In this document: positions 1 through 7,722 of the stretch, in pieces
Numbering within the stretch: the first letter of the stretch is position 1
How the letters are laid out: each line of letters opens with the position of its first letter
DNA from: JABDLO01 sp041749255
Lineage (GTDB): Bacteria > Bacteroidota > Bacteroidia > Chitinophagales > Saprospiraceae
Assembly: GCA_041749255.1 (NCBI GenBank)
Contig: JBGTBR010000045.1
Coordinates: forward strand, 4,405-68,404
Direction: 5' to 3'
DNA: 64,000 nucleotides
Notes under the pieces: generated by a model
Database searches by the model: none
What the model saw: only the letters and a program-made list of their open reading frames with translations
Told to the model about the DNA's origin: nothing
Translations under genes and position numbers: made by a program

Positions 1-193
1 TGACTCCAATGTGGTATCCAAGCTTTATATCATTTTCCTGCTTGCCACCGGTAAAGTTCTTGCCTGTAAAATTCTGCATATTTACTCCACCAAGAATCGC
101 AAAGGATGTTCTGTTTACATCTGAACTTTGAGAAAAACTAAAAGAAGCAGAGAGAACAAACATGAATACCAAATATATAATTTTATTTTTCAT
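1..193 (-). CDS. Outer-membrane beta-barrel protein, N-terminal part (cut by window edge)
   Basis: The first 64 codons of a minus-strand gene are visible, starting at the ATG complementary to 191-193. They encode a signal peptide (MKNKIIYLVFMFVLSASFSF, then SQ) followed by a stretch like the first strand of Bacteroidota PorT-type outer-membrane barrels (FAILGGVNMQNF). The rest lies outside the window. The product is probably exported to the outer membrane; the exact family cannot be fixed from this fragment. Confidence 0.6.
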   Translation of the reverse strand, partial: MKNKIIYLVFMFVLSASFSFSQSSDVNRTSFAILGGVNMQNFTGKNFTGGKQENDIKLGYHIGV

Positions 194-469
194 AGTATTG
201 ATTTATTAAAGAACGACGAACGATTACCTATCAAAATTTTGATAGCATGTTTTGGTTTTGATCGAGCAGAAATATATCTGTAGCCTTTGCTACAATTAAA
301 TTTTGTTCGAAGTGTAAGCCAAAAGATGCCACTAAAATCCGGCAAATAATCTTTCGCCATTCTTAAATTTATTAAATTACATCGTGCCCTATTATTAAAT
401 TTTTAATGAGGCCGGACGATGCGTGTTTTTCATTTTAATCAGACCTAAACGAAAGGTTTCCAGTTTAAT

Positions 470-1141
470 TTACATGGTTTGCTTTGCAGCATCAGCCTTC
501 ATCTTTTCATTTGCTGTGATCAGAAATTCAACCCTGCGATTTTTATCGCGACCAGCTTCAGTATTGTTTAGATACTTCGGAAGCATTTGACCAAATCCTC
601 TGATAGATAAACGCTTACTATCCACGCCTTGACTTACTAAATAGTTAGCAACAGAATTGGCTCTTTCTTCAGAAAGATTCTGATTGAATGCCTCACTACC
701 TACACTGTCAGTATGACCTTGTGCTTCGATGTTCGTGTCCGGATATGTTTCTAATACTTTAGTTAATTTATCCAAATTGTTTTTAGCCGGATTTGACAAA
801 TTCGACTTTCCAAAATCAAATAGGACATTACTGCTAAATTCAACAACGATACCTTCACCTATACGCATAACATCTGCATCAGGCACTTTTGATTTGATTT
901 CCTCAGCTTGTTTGTCCATTTTACTTCCAATGATTGCTCCGGTAGTTCCTCCAACAGCTGCACCTACTATCGCACCTAAGGCCGTATTACCTGCAGTTTT
1001 TCCGATGACGGCACCCATTGTTGCACCTGCTGCCGTACCAATGACAGCACCTTTCTGTGTTTTTGTTGCAGAAGCACAACCACCTATTATCAGGGCTGCA
1101 CTTAGTAAAATAGGGATAAACCCTTTCTTAATTTGTTTCAT
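470..1141 (-). CDS. OmpA-family lipoprotein with glycine-zipper segment
   Basis: A 223-aa lipoprotein. The signal peptide ends in the lipobox IIGGC (Cys22). Residues about 30-74 are a glycine-zipper region of GxxxG-type repeats that probably packs in the membrane. Residues about 100-208 are an OmpA C-terminal peptidoglycan-binding domain with GHTDSVGS, NLSEERANSV and NRRVEF, including the Asp and Arg that bind diaminopimelate in the family. Its likely job is to anchor the outer membrane to the cell wall. It is divergent from the YtxH gene at 1397; the shared 255-bp gap carries two related palindromic sites. Family assignment is firm; the specific role is not known. Confidence 0.9.
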   Translation of the reverse strand: MKQIKKGFIPILLSAALIIGGCASATKTQKGAVIGTAAGATMGAVIGKTAGNTALGAIVGAAVGGTTGAIIGSKMDKQAEEIKSKVPDADVMRIGEGIVVEFSSNVLFDFGKSNLSNPAKNNLDKLTKVLETYPDTNIEAQGHTDSVGSEAFNQNLSEERANSVANYLVSQGVDSKRLSIRGFGQMLPKYLNNTEAGRDKNRRVEFLITANEKMKADAAKQTM

Positions 1142-1224
1142 TTTATAGTGTATTATATTGTATTTAATATGAAAAAACTCTTCTCATAATAGGTTGCAAA
1201 GTTAAGCGATATTCAAGCTGTAGA

Positions 1225-1332
1225 TGTTACACAACGAGTAGTATAAATTGCATTATTCCTACATGCAAATTTGTCTCCTTTAATATGTGTGAATGATGTA
1301 ACCCAATGAAATGGTTGTGTAACACAATTGGG
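1225..1332. promoter_or_regulatory. Related palindromic sites between divergent ompA-like and ytxH genes
   Basis: TGTTACACAA (1225-1234) and TTGTGTAACACAA (1315-1327) share the half-site TACACAA/AACACAA. The second sits inside a larger inverted repeat, CCCAAT (1302-1307) with ATTGGG (1327-1332). A promoter-like stretch for the rightward gene follows (TTGGG then catcTTTG, about 1329-1351). Two related sites between divergent genes could be operators for one repressor. This is inference from symmetry only. Confidence 0.3.
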
Positions 1333-1396
1333 TATAATTATAAGCATCTTTGTACCTGGTGATTAATTCTTATCATCTGATAAAAAAATAATAATT

Positions 1397-1690
1397 ATGA
1401 ATACAGGAAAAAAAGTGTTAATGGGTCTTATAGCCGGTTTGGCAACAGGCTCCATATTAGGAATATTATTTGCTCCCAGCAAAGGTTCGTCCACCAGGAA
1501 GAAAATTTCAAAAAAGAGTGATGACTATTTAAATGAAATAAGCAACAAGTTTGACGATTATTTGGGGGGCATTTCGAAGAAATTTGATTCGATAAAAAAT
1601 GAGGCCATTAATAAAACCGAAAATGGAAAAGAGAAGGTGGAAGGAATGCAGGGAAAATTAACAACTTCTGCAGGTAAGCATCACATCTAG
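1397..1690 (+). CDS. YtxH domain-containing protein
   Basis: A 97-aa protein with one N-terminal membrane segment (about residues 6-26, LMGLIAGLATGSILGILFAP) followed by a basic, helical tail with repeated short units (DDYLNEISNKF, DDYLGGISKKF). This is the layout of the YtxH/gas-vesicle-like family (PF12732), often induced by stress and abundant in Bacteroidota. ATG start; no Shine-Dalgarno is visible, as usual in this phylum. It is divergent from the OmpA-type lipoprotein gene. Function unknown beyond membrane association. Confidence 0.8.
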   Translation: MNTGKKVLMGLIAGLATGSILGILFAPSKGSSTRKKISKKSDDYLNEISNKFDDYLGGISKKFDSIKNEAINKTENGKEKVEGMQGKLTTSAGKHHI

Positions 1691-2372
1691 CTTTAACCCA
1701 TGGAAAACAAGAAGTATTAGCCTTATTATTATGAGAAATACTCCTTGCTTACTCTCAGCATGTTTGCTTTGAGTAAGAGAAAAGAGGAAAATGCTCGGAT
1801 ATAGATCATTTTTTTGCCTTGTGCACCAGTACGCCCTACAACCATGACGAAAAGTTAATGAACCAGGAGATGTACTTTTGTGTGAATAGCCTGAAAATAT
1901 TTTCTTTTCTCTCGCTTAAAGCTTCATGCTGAGTTTTTTTGATTATTACACAAGCTCACATAATTAAATCACTTTTCATTCTTCTCACATTGCTTTGAAA
2001 TTCATTGTACTATTTCCTATAAGTAGATATTTAAAATAAATTCCAGCTGAATCCTATAATATTCAAGGAAAGTCTCCCCAACACATTAGGTTGTTTCAAA
2101 ATTTTATCAAGTATGCTTTTGAGTGAGAATAATATCACAGGCGTATACATTCTAAATCCCTGAGAAGCAAACCACTGGTTCTGGAAATATAACCAAACCA
2201 AACTCCACTTCCAAAATAGTCAACATGCGCAGGTTCAAATTTTTTAATGTATGAATCATGTAAGTAAATTACCAGATTGTATAATGATATGACACATTAA
2301 TGTACTCATCTTTGTCTCGTGGAAATATATTCACAAATGTCCCGCCATACGCGGGAACTTAACTTTAATAAA
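1691..2372. other. Intergenic stretch with a weak hairpin, no supported gene
   Basis: About 680 bases, AT-rich. A hairpin with arms CTTACTC/GAGTAAG lies at 1748-1776 but has no T tract on either side. A 53-codon open stretch on the minus strand around 2120-2290 lacks a start codon. A short palindrome, CCCGCCATACGCGGG (2341-2355), sits just before the next gene. Nothing else could be supported. Confidence 0.5.
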
Positions 2373-2810
2373 ATGAAAAAATCAATTTTATTTATGTCAG
2401 CATTGGGTTTTGCTGCATGCGCACTACTTACAAGTTGTGACAGCCCTGCTCAAAAGGTAGAAAATGCACAGGAAAATGTCACTGACGCCAAATCGGATCT
2501 CCTTAAGGCTCAACATGAATACCAGATGGACGTAGAACAATACAGGGCCCAAAAAATAGCAGTGATATCTGCCAACAATAGGAGCATTGAAGAATTCAAT
2601 GTGAGAATAGCAAATGAAAAAAAGGAATTGAGAGCCGATTACACGAGGAAAATTGTTGAGCTCGAAAGTAAAAATTCCGATATGAAAAGGAAATTGGACA
2701 ATTACAAAGCAGACAGAAAGGATGATTGGGAAAATTTCAAATTAGAATTCAACAAAGATATGGACCAACTGGGATCAGCACTAAAAGATCTCACCGGGAT
2801 AAAAAACTAA
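2373..2810 (+). CDS. Coiled-coil lipoprotein of unknown function
   Basis: A 145-aa protein starting at the ATG at 2373, which gives a clean lipoprotein signal peptide (lipobox LLTSC, Cys22). A longer GTG-start reading from 2319 would put 18 extra residues ahead of it and is unlikely. The mature part is almost wholly charged and helical (about residues 25-140), consistent with a periplasmic coiled coil. No enzyme motif is seen. It lies 52 bases upstream of a beta-barrel gene on the same strand and may be co-transcribed with it. I do not recognise the family. Confidence 0.75.
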   Translation: MKKSILFMSALGFAACALLTSCDSPAQKVENAQENVTDAKSDLLKAQHEYQMDVEQYRAQKIAVISANNRSIEEFNVRIANEKKELRADYTRKIVELESKNSDMKRKLDNYKADRKDDWENFKLEFNKDMDQLGSALKDLTGIKN

Positions 2811-2862
2811 TGTGTTTCAGCCCACCAGAAAAGAATATTTTACAACATATTAAATACAACAA

Positions 2863-3495
2863 ATGAAAAATTTATTATTAATTACAATAGGAATCGTCTT
2901 TTTGGCCAATTATACAATTGCTCAGGAATACTCGCGATCAAGTTTTCACTTTGGCTTAAAAGCTGGGGCAAACTATGCCAATGTATATGACGCACAAGGC
3001 GATATGTTTAGAGCTGATTCTAAGTTTGGGTTTGCGGGGGGAGTTTTTATGTCCATACCACTTGGGGATGCATTTGGCTTTCAACCGGAAGTGTTATATT
3101 CTCAAAAGGGCTTCAAAGCTGAAGGCAATCTCTTGGGTAATAATTACGGATTGACACGGACCACAAACTCAATTGATGTGCCTCTGCTTCTGGCGATTAA
3201 ACCTTTTTCCGCTGTAACCATACTGGCCGGTCCTCAATTTTCTTACCTGTTGGAACGTAAAGATGTAATACGCAGTGCAGCGGGCAGTGAAGAACAAACT
3301 CAGGCATTCAAATTGGATAACATCCGCAAAAATATTTTAGGCTTGGTGGGAGGCCTGGATATAAACATTAATAGAATGGTAATAGGAGCAAGAGCCGGTT
3401 GGGATCTCTCCACCAATAATGGAGATGGCAGTTCTCAGACGCCACGATATAAAAATGCTTGGGTACAAGGAACCTTGGGTTACCGGTTTCTGTAA
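2863..3495 (+). CDS. PorT-family outer-membrane beta-barrel protein
   Basis: A 210-aa protein with a signal peptide (MKNLLLITIGIVFLANYTIAQ) and alternating amphipathic strands: FHFGLKAGANYANV, GFAGGVFMSIPL, FGFQPEVLYSQKG, SIDVPLLLAIKP. This is the pattern of the PorT/outer-membrane beta-barrel family (PF13568), in which the IDVPLLL strand is typical. The C-terminal strand ends in an aromatic and Leu (YRFL). A strong terminator follows at 3526. Role unknown; probably an outer-membrane channel or structural barrel. Confidence 0.8.
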   Translation: MKNLLLITIGIVFLANYTIAQEYSRSSFHFGLKAGANYANVYDAQGDMFRADSKFGFAGGVFMSIPLGDAFGFQPEVLYSQKGFKAEGNLLGNNYGLTRTTNSIDVPLLLAIKPFSAVTILAGPQFSYLLERKDVIRSAAGSEEQTQAFKLDNIRKNILGLVGGLDININRMVIGARAGWDLSTNNGDGSSQTPRYKNAWVQGTLGYRFL

Positions 3496-3525
3496 CAGTT
3501 AGAATTTTCCCAAATGCTTAAATGT

Positions 3526-3559
3526 AATCGCTCTGAAATGCTTCAGGGCGATTTTTTTT
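3526..3559 (+). terminator. Rho-independent terminator
   Basis: Stem ATCGCTCTGAA with TTCAGGGCGAT (one G-U pair), loop ATGC, followed by a run of eight T. It ends the transcript of the barrel gene that stops at 3495. Confidence 0.85.
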
Positions 3560-3897
3560 ATGTACCCTCGCAAAGACAAAATTTCCATGTATAGCATTCC
3601 ACAATTCAACTTGTCACTTATTATAGTAATAGCTCTTACTATAGTAGCACTTAAAAACAATCAGGTACGGAACTTATTTTGATGCAAAAAGCATAAAGGT
3701 AAGTACAATCACAGGTTAATATAGTTTTCTGTATATCATAATTATCATTATATTTGATTATAAAATACCAGTATTAAGTAATATATCTGAATTACGTAAC
3801 TATTCATGAATGAAATATTAAATTAATATTTGTCTATCCCAGTTCTATATTCTAACTAAAAACATTTTTATTATTATATATATAAAAATCGGAATAT
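3560..3897. other. AT-rich intergenic stretch
   Basis: About 340 very AT-rich bases between the terminator and the DUF4242 gene. No open frame, repeat or hairpin of note was seen. Confidence 0.5.
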
Positions 3898-4170
3898 ATG
3901 CCAAAATTTATTATTGAACGGGAAATCCCGGATGCCGGTAATTTTTCTCCGGGAACACTAAAATCTATTTCACAAAAGTCAAGAGAAGTACTTTGTACTC
4001 TGGGTACAGATATTCAGTGGATTCATAGTTATGTAGCAGGAGATAAAATATACTGTATCTACATTGCTCCAAGTGAAGAATTGATCATAGAACATGCGAA
4101 ATTAGCAGGATTTCCGGCCAATAGTATAACCAAAGTAGCAGCCATTATCGAACCGGCCACTGCAGAGTAA
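3898..4170 (+). CDS. DUF4242 (SCO4226-like) small protein
   Basis: A 90-aa protein starting MPKFIIEREIPDAG. It shows the DUF4242 pattern: an N-terminal strand with ER-IPDAG, WIHSYVAGDKIYCIYIAP in the middle and HAKLAGFPANSITKV near the end. One characterised relative is a nickel-binding ferredoxin-fold protein; that role is not shown here. It stands alone, with AT-rich gaps on both sides. Family assignment is good, function open. Confidence 0.8.
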   Translation: MPKFIIEREIPDAGNFSPGTLKSISQKSREVLCTLGTDIQWIHSYVAGDKIYCIYIAPSEELIIEHAKLAGFPANSITKVAAIIEPATAE

Positions 4171-4493
4171 ATCTGTGATTTATTGAAATAGAATTTTGGG
4201 CAGTTCATCTTTAAAAAAAATGGAGCTAAGATTGGTAAATAGATGATAATTTCTCATTTGTAAAACAAGTAAAATTATTGTCATTACCTGGTAATAGATA
4301 TTAAATTAAGTATATCCCAAATTAATAGCTTTCTTATCTTGTACAAACCCATTTTCTATTCAAAAATAATGGAAAAGTTATTGATGTTTTAACATGCAAT
4401 AGAATCATCATGAAATTTATAATGGCTAGGTATGTGGATAAAATTTTTTATTAAAGTCAAGCCTTTCATAAAAACTGAATCATTTGAAAGATA
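4171..4493. other. AT-rich intergenic stretch
   Basis: About 320 bases before the first histidine kinase gene. No supported gene, hairpin or repeat; an antisense frame across 4389-4580 has no protein-like features. Confidence 0.5.
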
Positions 4494-6584
4494 ATGAATA
4501 CAGAAGAAGTACAACAACTTAAAGAAAAATGTGCCTATTTGGAAAAAATGTTGGTGGCAAAGACCAATGAGTTGTCCCACAAGGATCGGTTGTTGGAAAT
4601 CGTTGCGGCCTTAGATGAAGTTCGTGAACGAACCATCAAAATGCGCAATAGTTCTGAATTGTCAGAAACGTCAACCATTTTGCTTCACCAATTAAAAGAG
4701 CTGGGCATTAATGCTATAAGGACAGGTGTCGGAATATTTGATGATGAACATGATGCGATGGAACACTGGCTTACGACCGTTTCAGATAGTCAGGAAGTCA
4801 TGAAAATTCTGGATTATTTCAGTTTGCACATTCATCCGGTGTATGAAAACATAATCCCGGCCAGAAAGCAAAATAAACCATATGTATTGACAGTATTGAA
4901 AGGAAATGAAGTCGGTCAATACTACCAAATGATGTCCACTTATCTTTCAAGACCCCAACATCAGGTGTACCATAACGAAGAATTCTTTTATTCTTTTTTT
5001 TTCTTTCATGGAGCATTAAATGTTGTTACTAGTGAACCCCTATCTGAAGAAGAATGCAACATCATGGTACAATTTGCACTAGCATTTGGCCTTATCTATA
5101 TGAGATTTCTAGATTTGCAAATTGCAGAGAATCAAACACGGGAGGCCTTAAGAAAGATTTCTCTTGAAAGAGTAAGGGCAGAGATTACTTCCATGCGAAA
5201 TGCAAATGATTTAGAACATATCACACCTTTGATCTGGAAAGAACTGGTAACCCTTGGTCTTACTTTTATCCGGTGTGGAGTATTTATTATCAGCGATAAA
5301 GACCGGCTCATCAATGCATTTCTTTCCACCCCGGAGGGTAAATCACTTGCCGTTTTACATTTGCATTACGATGAATTGCAAATAACCAGGGCAATTGTCG
5401 ATAACTGGAAACTACAAAAAGTATATACTGAAAATTGGGATAAAAATCAATTTGAATCATGGATACAATCTATGCTTGATCAAGGCCAAATTGAAGAAAA
5501 AATACAATATCAGGATGCTGAAACACCACTCGAATCTCTTTATCTTCATTTTATACCTTTTGATCAGGGTATGCTATATGTAGGTAGTCTTAAACCTTTA
5601 GCATTTGATCAAATCGATTTGGTAAAATCCCTGGCCAATTCATTTGCTGTAGCTTATGCCAGATACGAAGACTTCAAAAAACTGGAGGATGCTAAAATCC
5701 AGGTAGAAAAAACCTTATCAGAACTCAAGGCAACTCAATCCCATCTTATTCAATCAGAAAAAATGGCCTCCCTGGGAGAACTCACAGCGGGTATAGCACA
5801 TGAAATTCAAAATCCTTTAAATTTCGTTAATAATTTTTCTGAAGTAAATATTGAACTCGTCGAAGAGTTGCGAAGTGAGCTGGCCAAGGTAAAGACGCAA
5901 TATATTGCGTCTCAGTATATTGCGTCTCCACAAATCGATCTTTCCAATATGAATGAAGCAGAAAGTATCCTAAATGATTTGGAAATCAATCAACAAAAAA
6001 TCAACCATCATGGAAGAAGAGCCGATTCTATAGTCAAAGGCATGTTACAGCATAGCCGCACCAGTACTGGCGTGAAGGAGCTCACTGATATCAATGGCCT
6101 TTGTGACGAGTATCTCCGGTTAAGTTACCACGGACTTCGGGCAAAAGACAAATCATTCAATGCTGACTTTGTTACTGAATTTGACACGAAATTACCTTTG
6201 GTGAATGTGGTACCTCAGGAAATTGGTAGGGTGCTTTTGAATATCATCAACAATGCATTTCAGGCTTGTACTGCCATCCGATCCGCTGATGGGGAGGTGA
6301 ACCCAAGACCTACAGTAACAGTCAAAACTGCAAAGGTTAGGTCTAAGTCTGGAAATTCAGGGGTAGAGATAACAATAAAAGACAACGGACACGGCATTCC
6401 CGATCATATCAAAGACAAGATCTTCCAGCCCTTCTTTTCCACGAAGCCGACCGGACAGGGTACAGGTTTAGGTTTATCCATATCGTATGATATTGTGAAA
6501 GCGCATGGTGGGGAATTAAAATTGAAAAGCTTGCCTACAGGTGAGGAAGGCAGTGAATTCATCATTAAACTTCAAGCAGGATAA
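4494..6584 (+). CDS. Sensor histidine kinase with two GAF-like sensor repeats
   Basis: A 696-aa soluble kinase. A short coiled coil (1-35) is followed by two related sensor repeats (about 40-210 and 220-390), each with the ERVRAEITSMRNANDL-type helix seen in Bacteroidota GAF-like domains. HisKA follows with phospho-acceptor His436 in AHEIQNPLNF. The ATPase part has the N box (NIINNAFQA), G1 (DNGHGIPD), F box (FQPFFSTKP) and G2 (GTGLGLS). There is no membrane segment. Its catalytic half is nearly the same as that of the kinase at 7723. A 20-bp palindrome (5893-5912) lies inside the HisKA/ATPase linker. Response regulators at 9966 and 10337 are likely partners. Confidence 0.92.
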   Translation: MNTEEVQQLKEKCAYLEKMLVAKTNELSHKDRLLEIVAALDEVRERTIKMRNSSELSETSTILLHQLKELGINAIRTGVGIFDDEHDAMEHWLTTVSDSQEVMKILDYFSLHIHPVYENIIPARKQNKPYVLTVLKGNEVGQYYQMMSTYLSRPQHQVYHNEEFFYSFFFFHGALNVVTSEPLSEEECNIMVQFALAFGLIYMRFLDLQIAENQTREALRKISLERVRAEITSMRNANDLEHITPLIWKELVTLGLTFIRCGVFIISDKDRLINAFLSTPEGKSLAVLHLHYDELQITRAIVDNWKLQKVYTENWDKNQFESWIQSMLDQGQIEEKIQYQDAETPLESLYLHFIPFDQGMLYVGSLKPLAFDQIDLVKSLANSFAVAYARYEDFKKLEDAKIQVEKTLSELKATQSHLIQSEKMASLGELTAGIAHEIQNPLNFVNNFSEVNIELVEELRSELAKVKTQYIASQYIASPQIDLSNMNEAESILNDLEINQQKINHHGRRADSIVKGMLQHSRTSTGVKELTDINGLCDEYLRLSYHGLRAKDKSFNADFVTEFDTKLPLVNVVPQEIGRVLLNIINNAFQACTAIRSADGEVNPRPTVTVKTAKVRSKSGNSGVEITIKDNGHGIPDHIKDKIFQPFFSTKPTGQGTGLGLSISYDIVKAHGGELKLKSLPTGEEGSEFIIKLQAG
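5893..5912. repeat. Perfect 20-bp palindrome inside a kinase gene
   Basis: AGACGCAATATATTGCGTCT is fully self-complementary, and its right half (TATATTGCGTCTC) is repeated directly at 5916-5928. Translated, it gives the repeated tripeptide-like stretch QYIAS. The paralogous kinase gene has a diverged version at the same place. Confidence 0.85.
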
Positions 6585-6750
6585 TAAATCATAAAGTGAA
6601 TGCAAACATAAAAAGACTCAGCAAAGATCATATACTTCGATATCAAAATGATCGTTAAAAATAGTAACTCGTTTCGCATACTTATAAATTATTTCGAAAA
6701 AACAGTTTTATTATACAGATTATATTTATTCATCAAAAAAATGTATCATT

Positions 6751-7386
6751 ATGAGCTTACGATTAGGGGATATGGCCCCCAACTTTCAGGCAAAAACCAC
6801 ACAGGGAAATATTGATTTTTATAACTATCTGGGTGATAGTTGGGGTATACTATATTCCCATCCCGCAGACTTCACTCCAGTTTGTACAACAGAGCTCGGC
6901 CGGACAGCTGCTTTGAAACCCGAATTCGAAAAGAGGAATGTAAAAGTTCTGGCACTTAGTGTAGACCCTCTGGATTCCCATCACAGTTGGATTGAGGATA
7001 TTGAAAACACTCAAAGGGTCACTATGAATTTTCCTGTCATTGCAGATGAAGACCGTAAAGTAGCTGAAATGTATGATATGATACACCCGAATGCCTCTGA
7101 GAAAGCTACTGTGCGAACCGTATTTGTGATAGGTCCTGACAAAAAAGTAAAACTTACCATGACATATCCACCCAGTACGGGAAGAAATTTCCATGAAATA
7201 CTCAGGGTTATAGATTCATTGCAATTGACTGCATATCACAGTGTGGCTACCCCTGCAGATTGGGAAAATGGGCAAGACGTAGTTATACTTCCTTCTATTT
7301 CAGATGAGGACGCTAAAACTAAATTTCCAAAAGGATTTAAAACGGAACGATCATACCTGCGCACCACTCCACAACCTAATCTTTGA
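6751..7386 (+). CDS. 1-Cys peroxiredoxin (Prx6 type)
   Basis: A 211-aa peroxidase of the Prx6 subfamily. It reduces peroxides with a single peroxidatic cysteine, Cys45, in the motif DFTPVCTTELG. No other cysteine is present, so resolution must use an outside thiol. Length and the C-terminal dimerisation arm (about 160-211, TPADWENGQDVVILPS) fit Prx6. It lies between the two histidine kinases, in its own transcription unit as far as spacing shows (166 and 336 bases). ATG at 6751 is the first start and matches the family. Confidence 0.95.
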   Translation: MSLRLGDMAPNFQAKTTQGNIDFYNYLGDSWGILYSHPADFTPVCTTELGRTAALKPEFEKRNVKVLALSVDPLDSHHSWIEDIENTQRVTMNFPVIADEDRKVAEMYDMIHPNASEKATVRTVFVIGPDKKVKLTMTYPPSTGRNFHEILRVIDSLQLTAYHSVATPADWENGQDVVILPSISDEDAKTKFPKGFKTERSYLRTTPQPNL

Positions 7387-7722
7387 CTTGTAACAAGGAT
7401 TAAAATAAAATCAATATCAGATATTTGGACCGGACTATAGCTTTTAGCCCGGTTCATTTTGTATATGAAATGCATTAACTCTACTCTTGCTTTTTAACGG
7501 CAGGTAATGTATATATCATTTTTTTATTTGGTATAAAAATTTAAGCCTTATCTTACTTCATTGTTGTAATTTGATACTTCAAATTAGTATAAATTTTATC
7601 TTGAGAAGTTCTGCTAAAGTTTCCTTAAGTCAAAGAATAGAACTTATTAAGCCCAATTCGATCTCACTTAAGAAGTGATTATTTTGATTGTGCATATATT
7701 TTTCAGACAAAATATTAAACAG
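7387..7722. other. Intergenic stretch with a weak terminator-like hairpin
   Basis: About 335 bases. GGACCGG (7427-7433) can pair with CCGGTTC (about 7449-7455), with one G-U pair, followed by ATTTTG. This may terminate the peroxiredoxin transcript, but the T tract is poor. The rest is AT-rich and empty. Confidence 0.35.

Noticed and set aside
729..1148. Long plus-strand frame opposite the OmpA-type lipoprotein gene
   Set aside because: It is the complement of a well-supported gene; its Ala/Pro-rich product reflects the glycine-zipper codons.
2120..2290. Minus-strand open stretch of 53 codons ending in RDLECIRL
   Set aside because: It looks protein-like but has no start codon and no recognised motif; an open stretch of this length is expected by chance.
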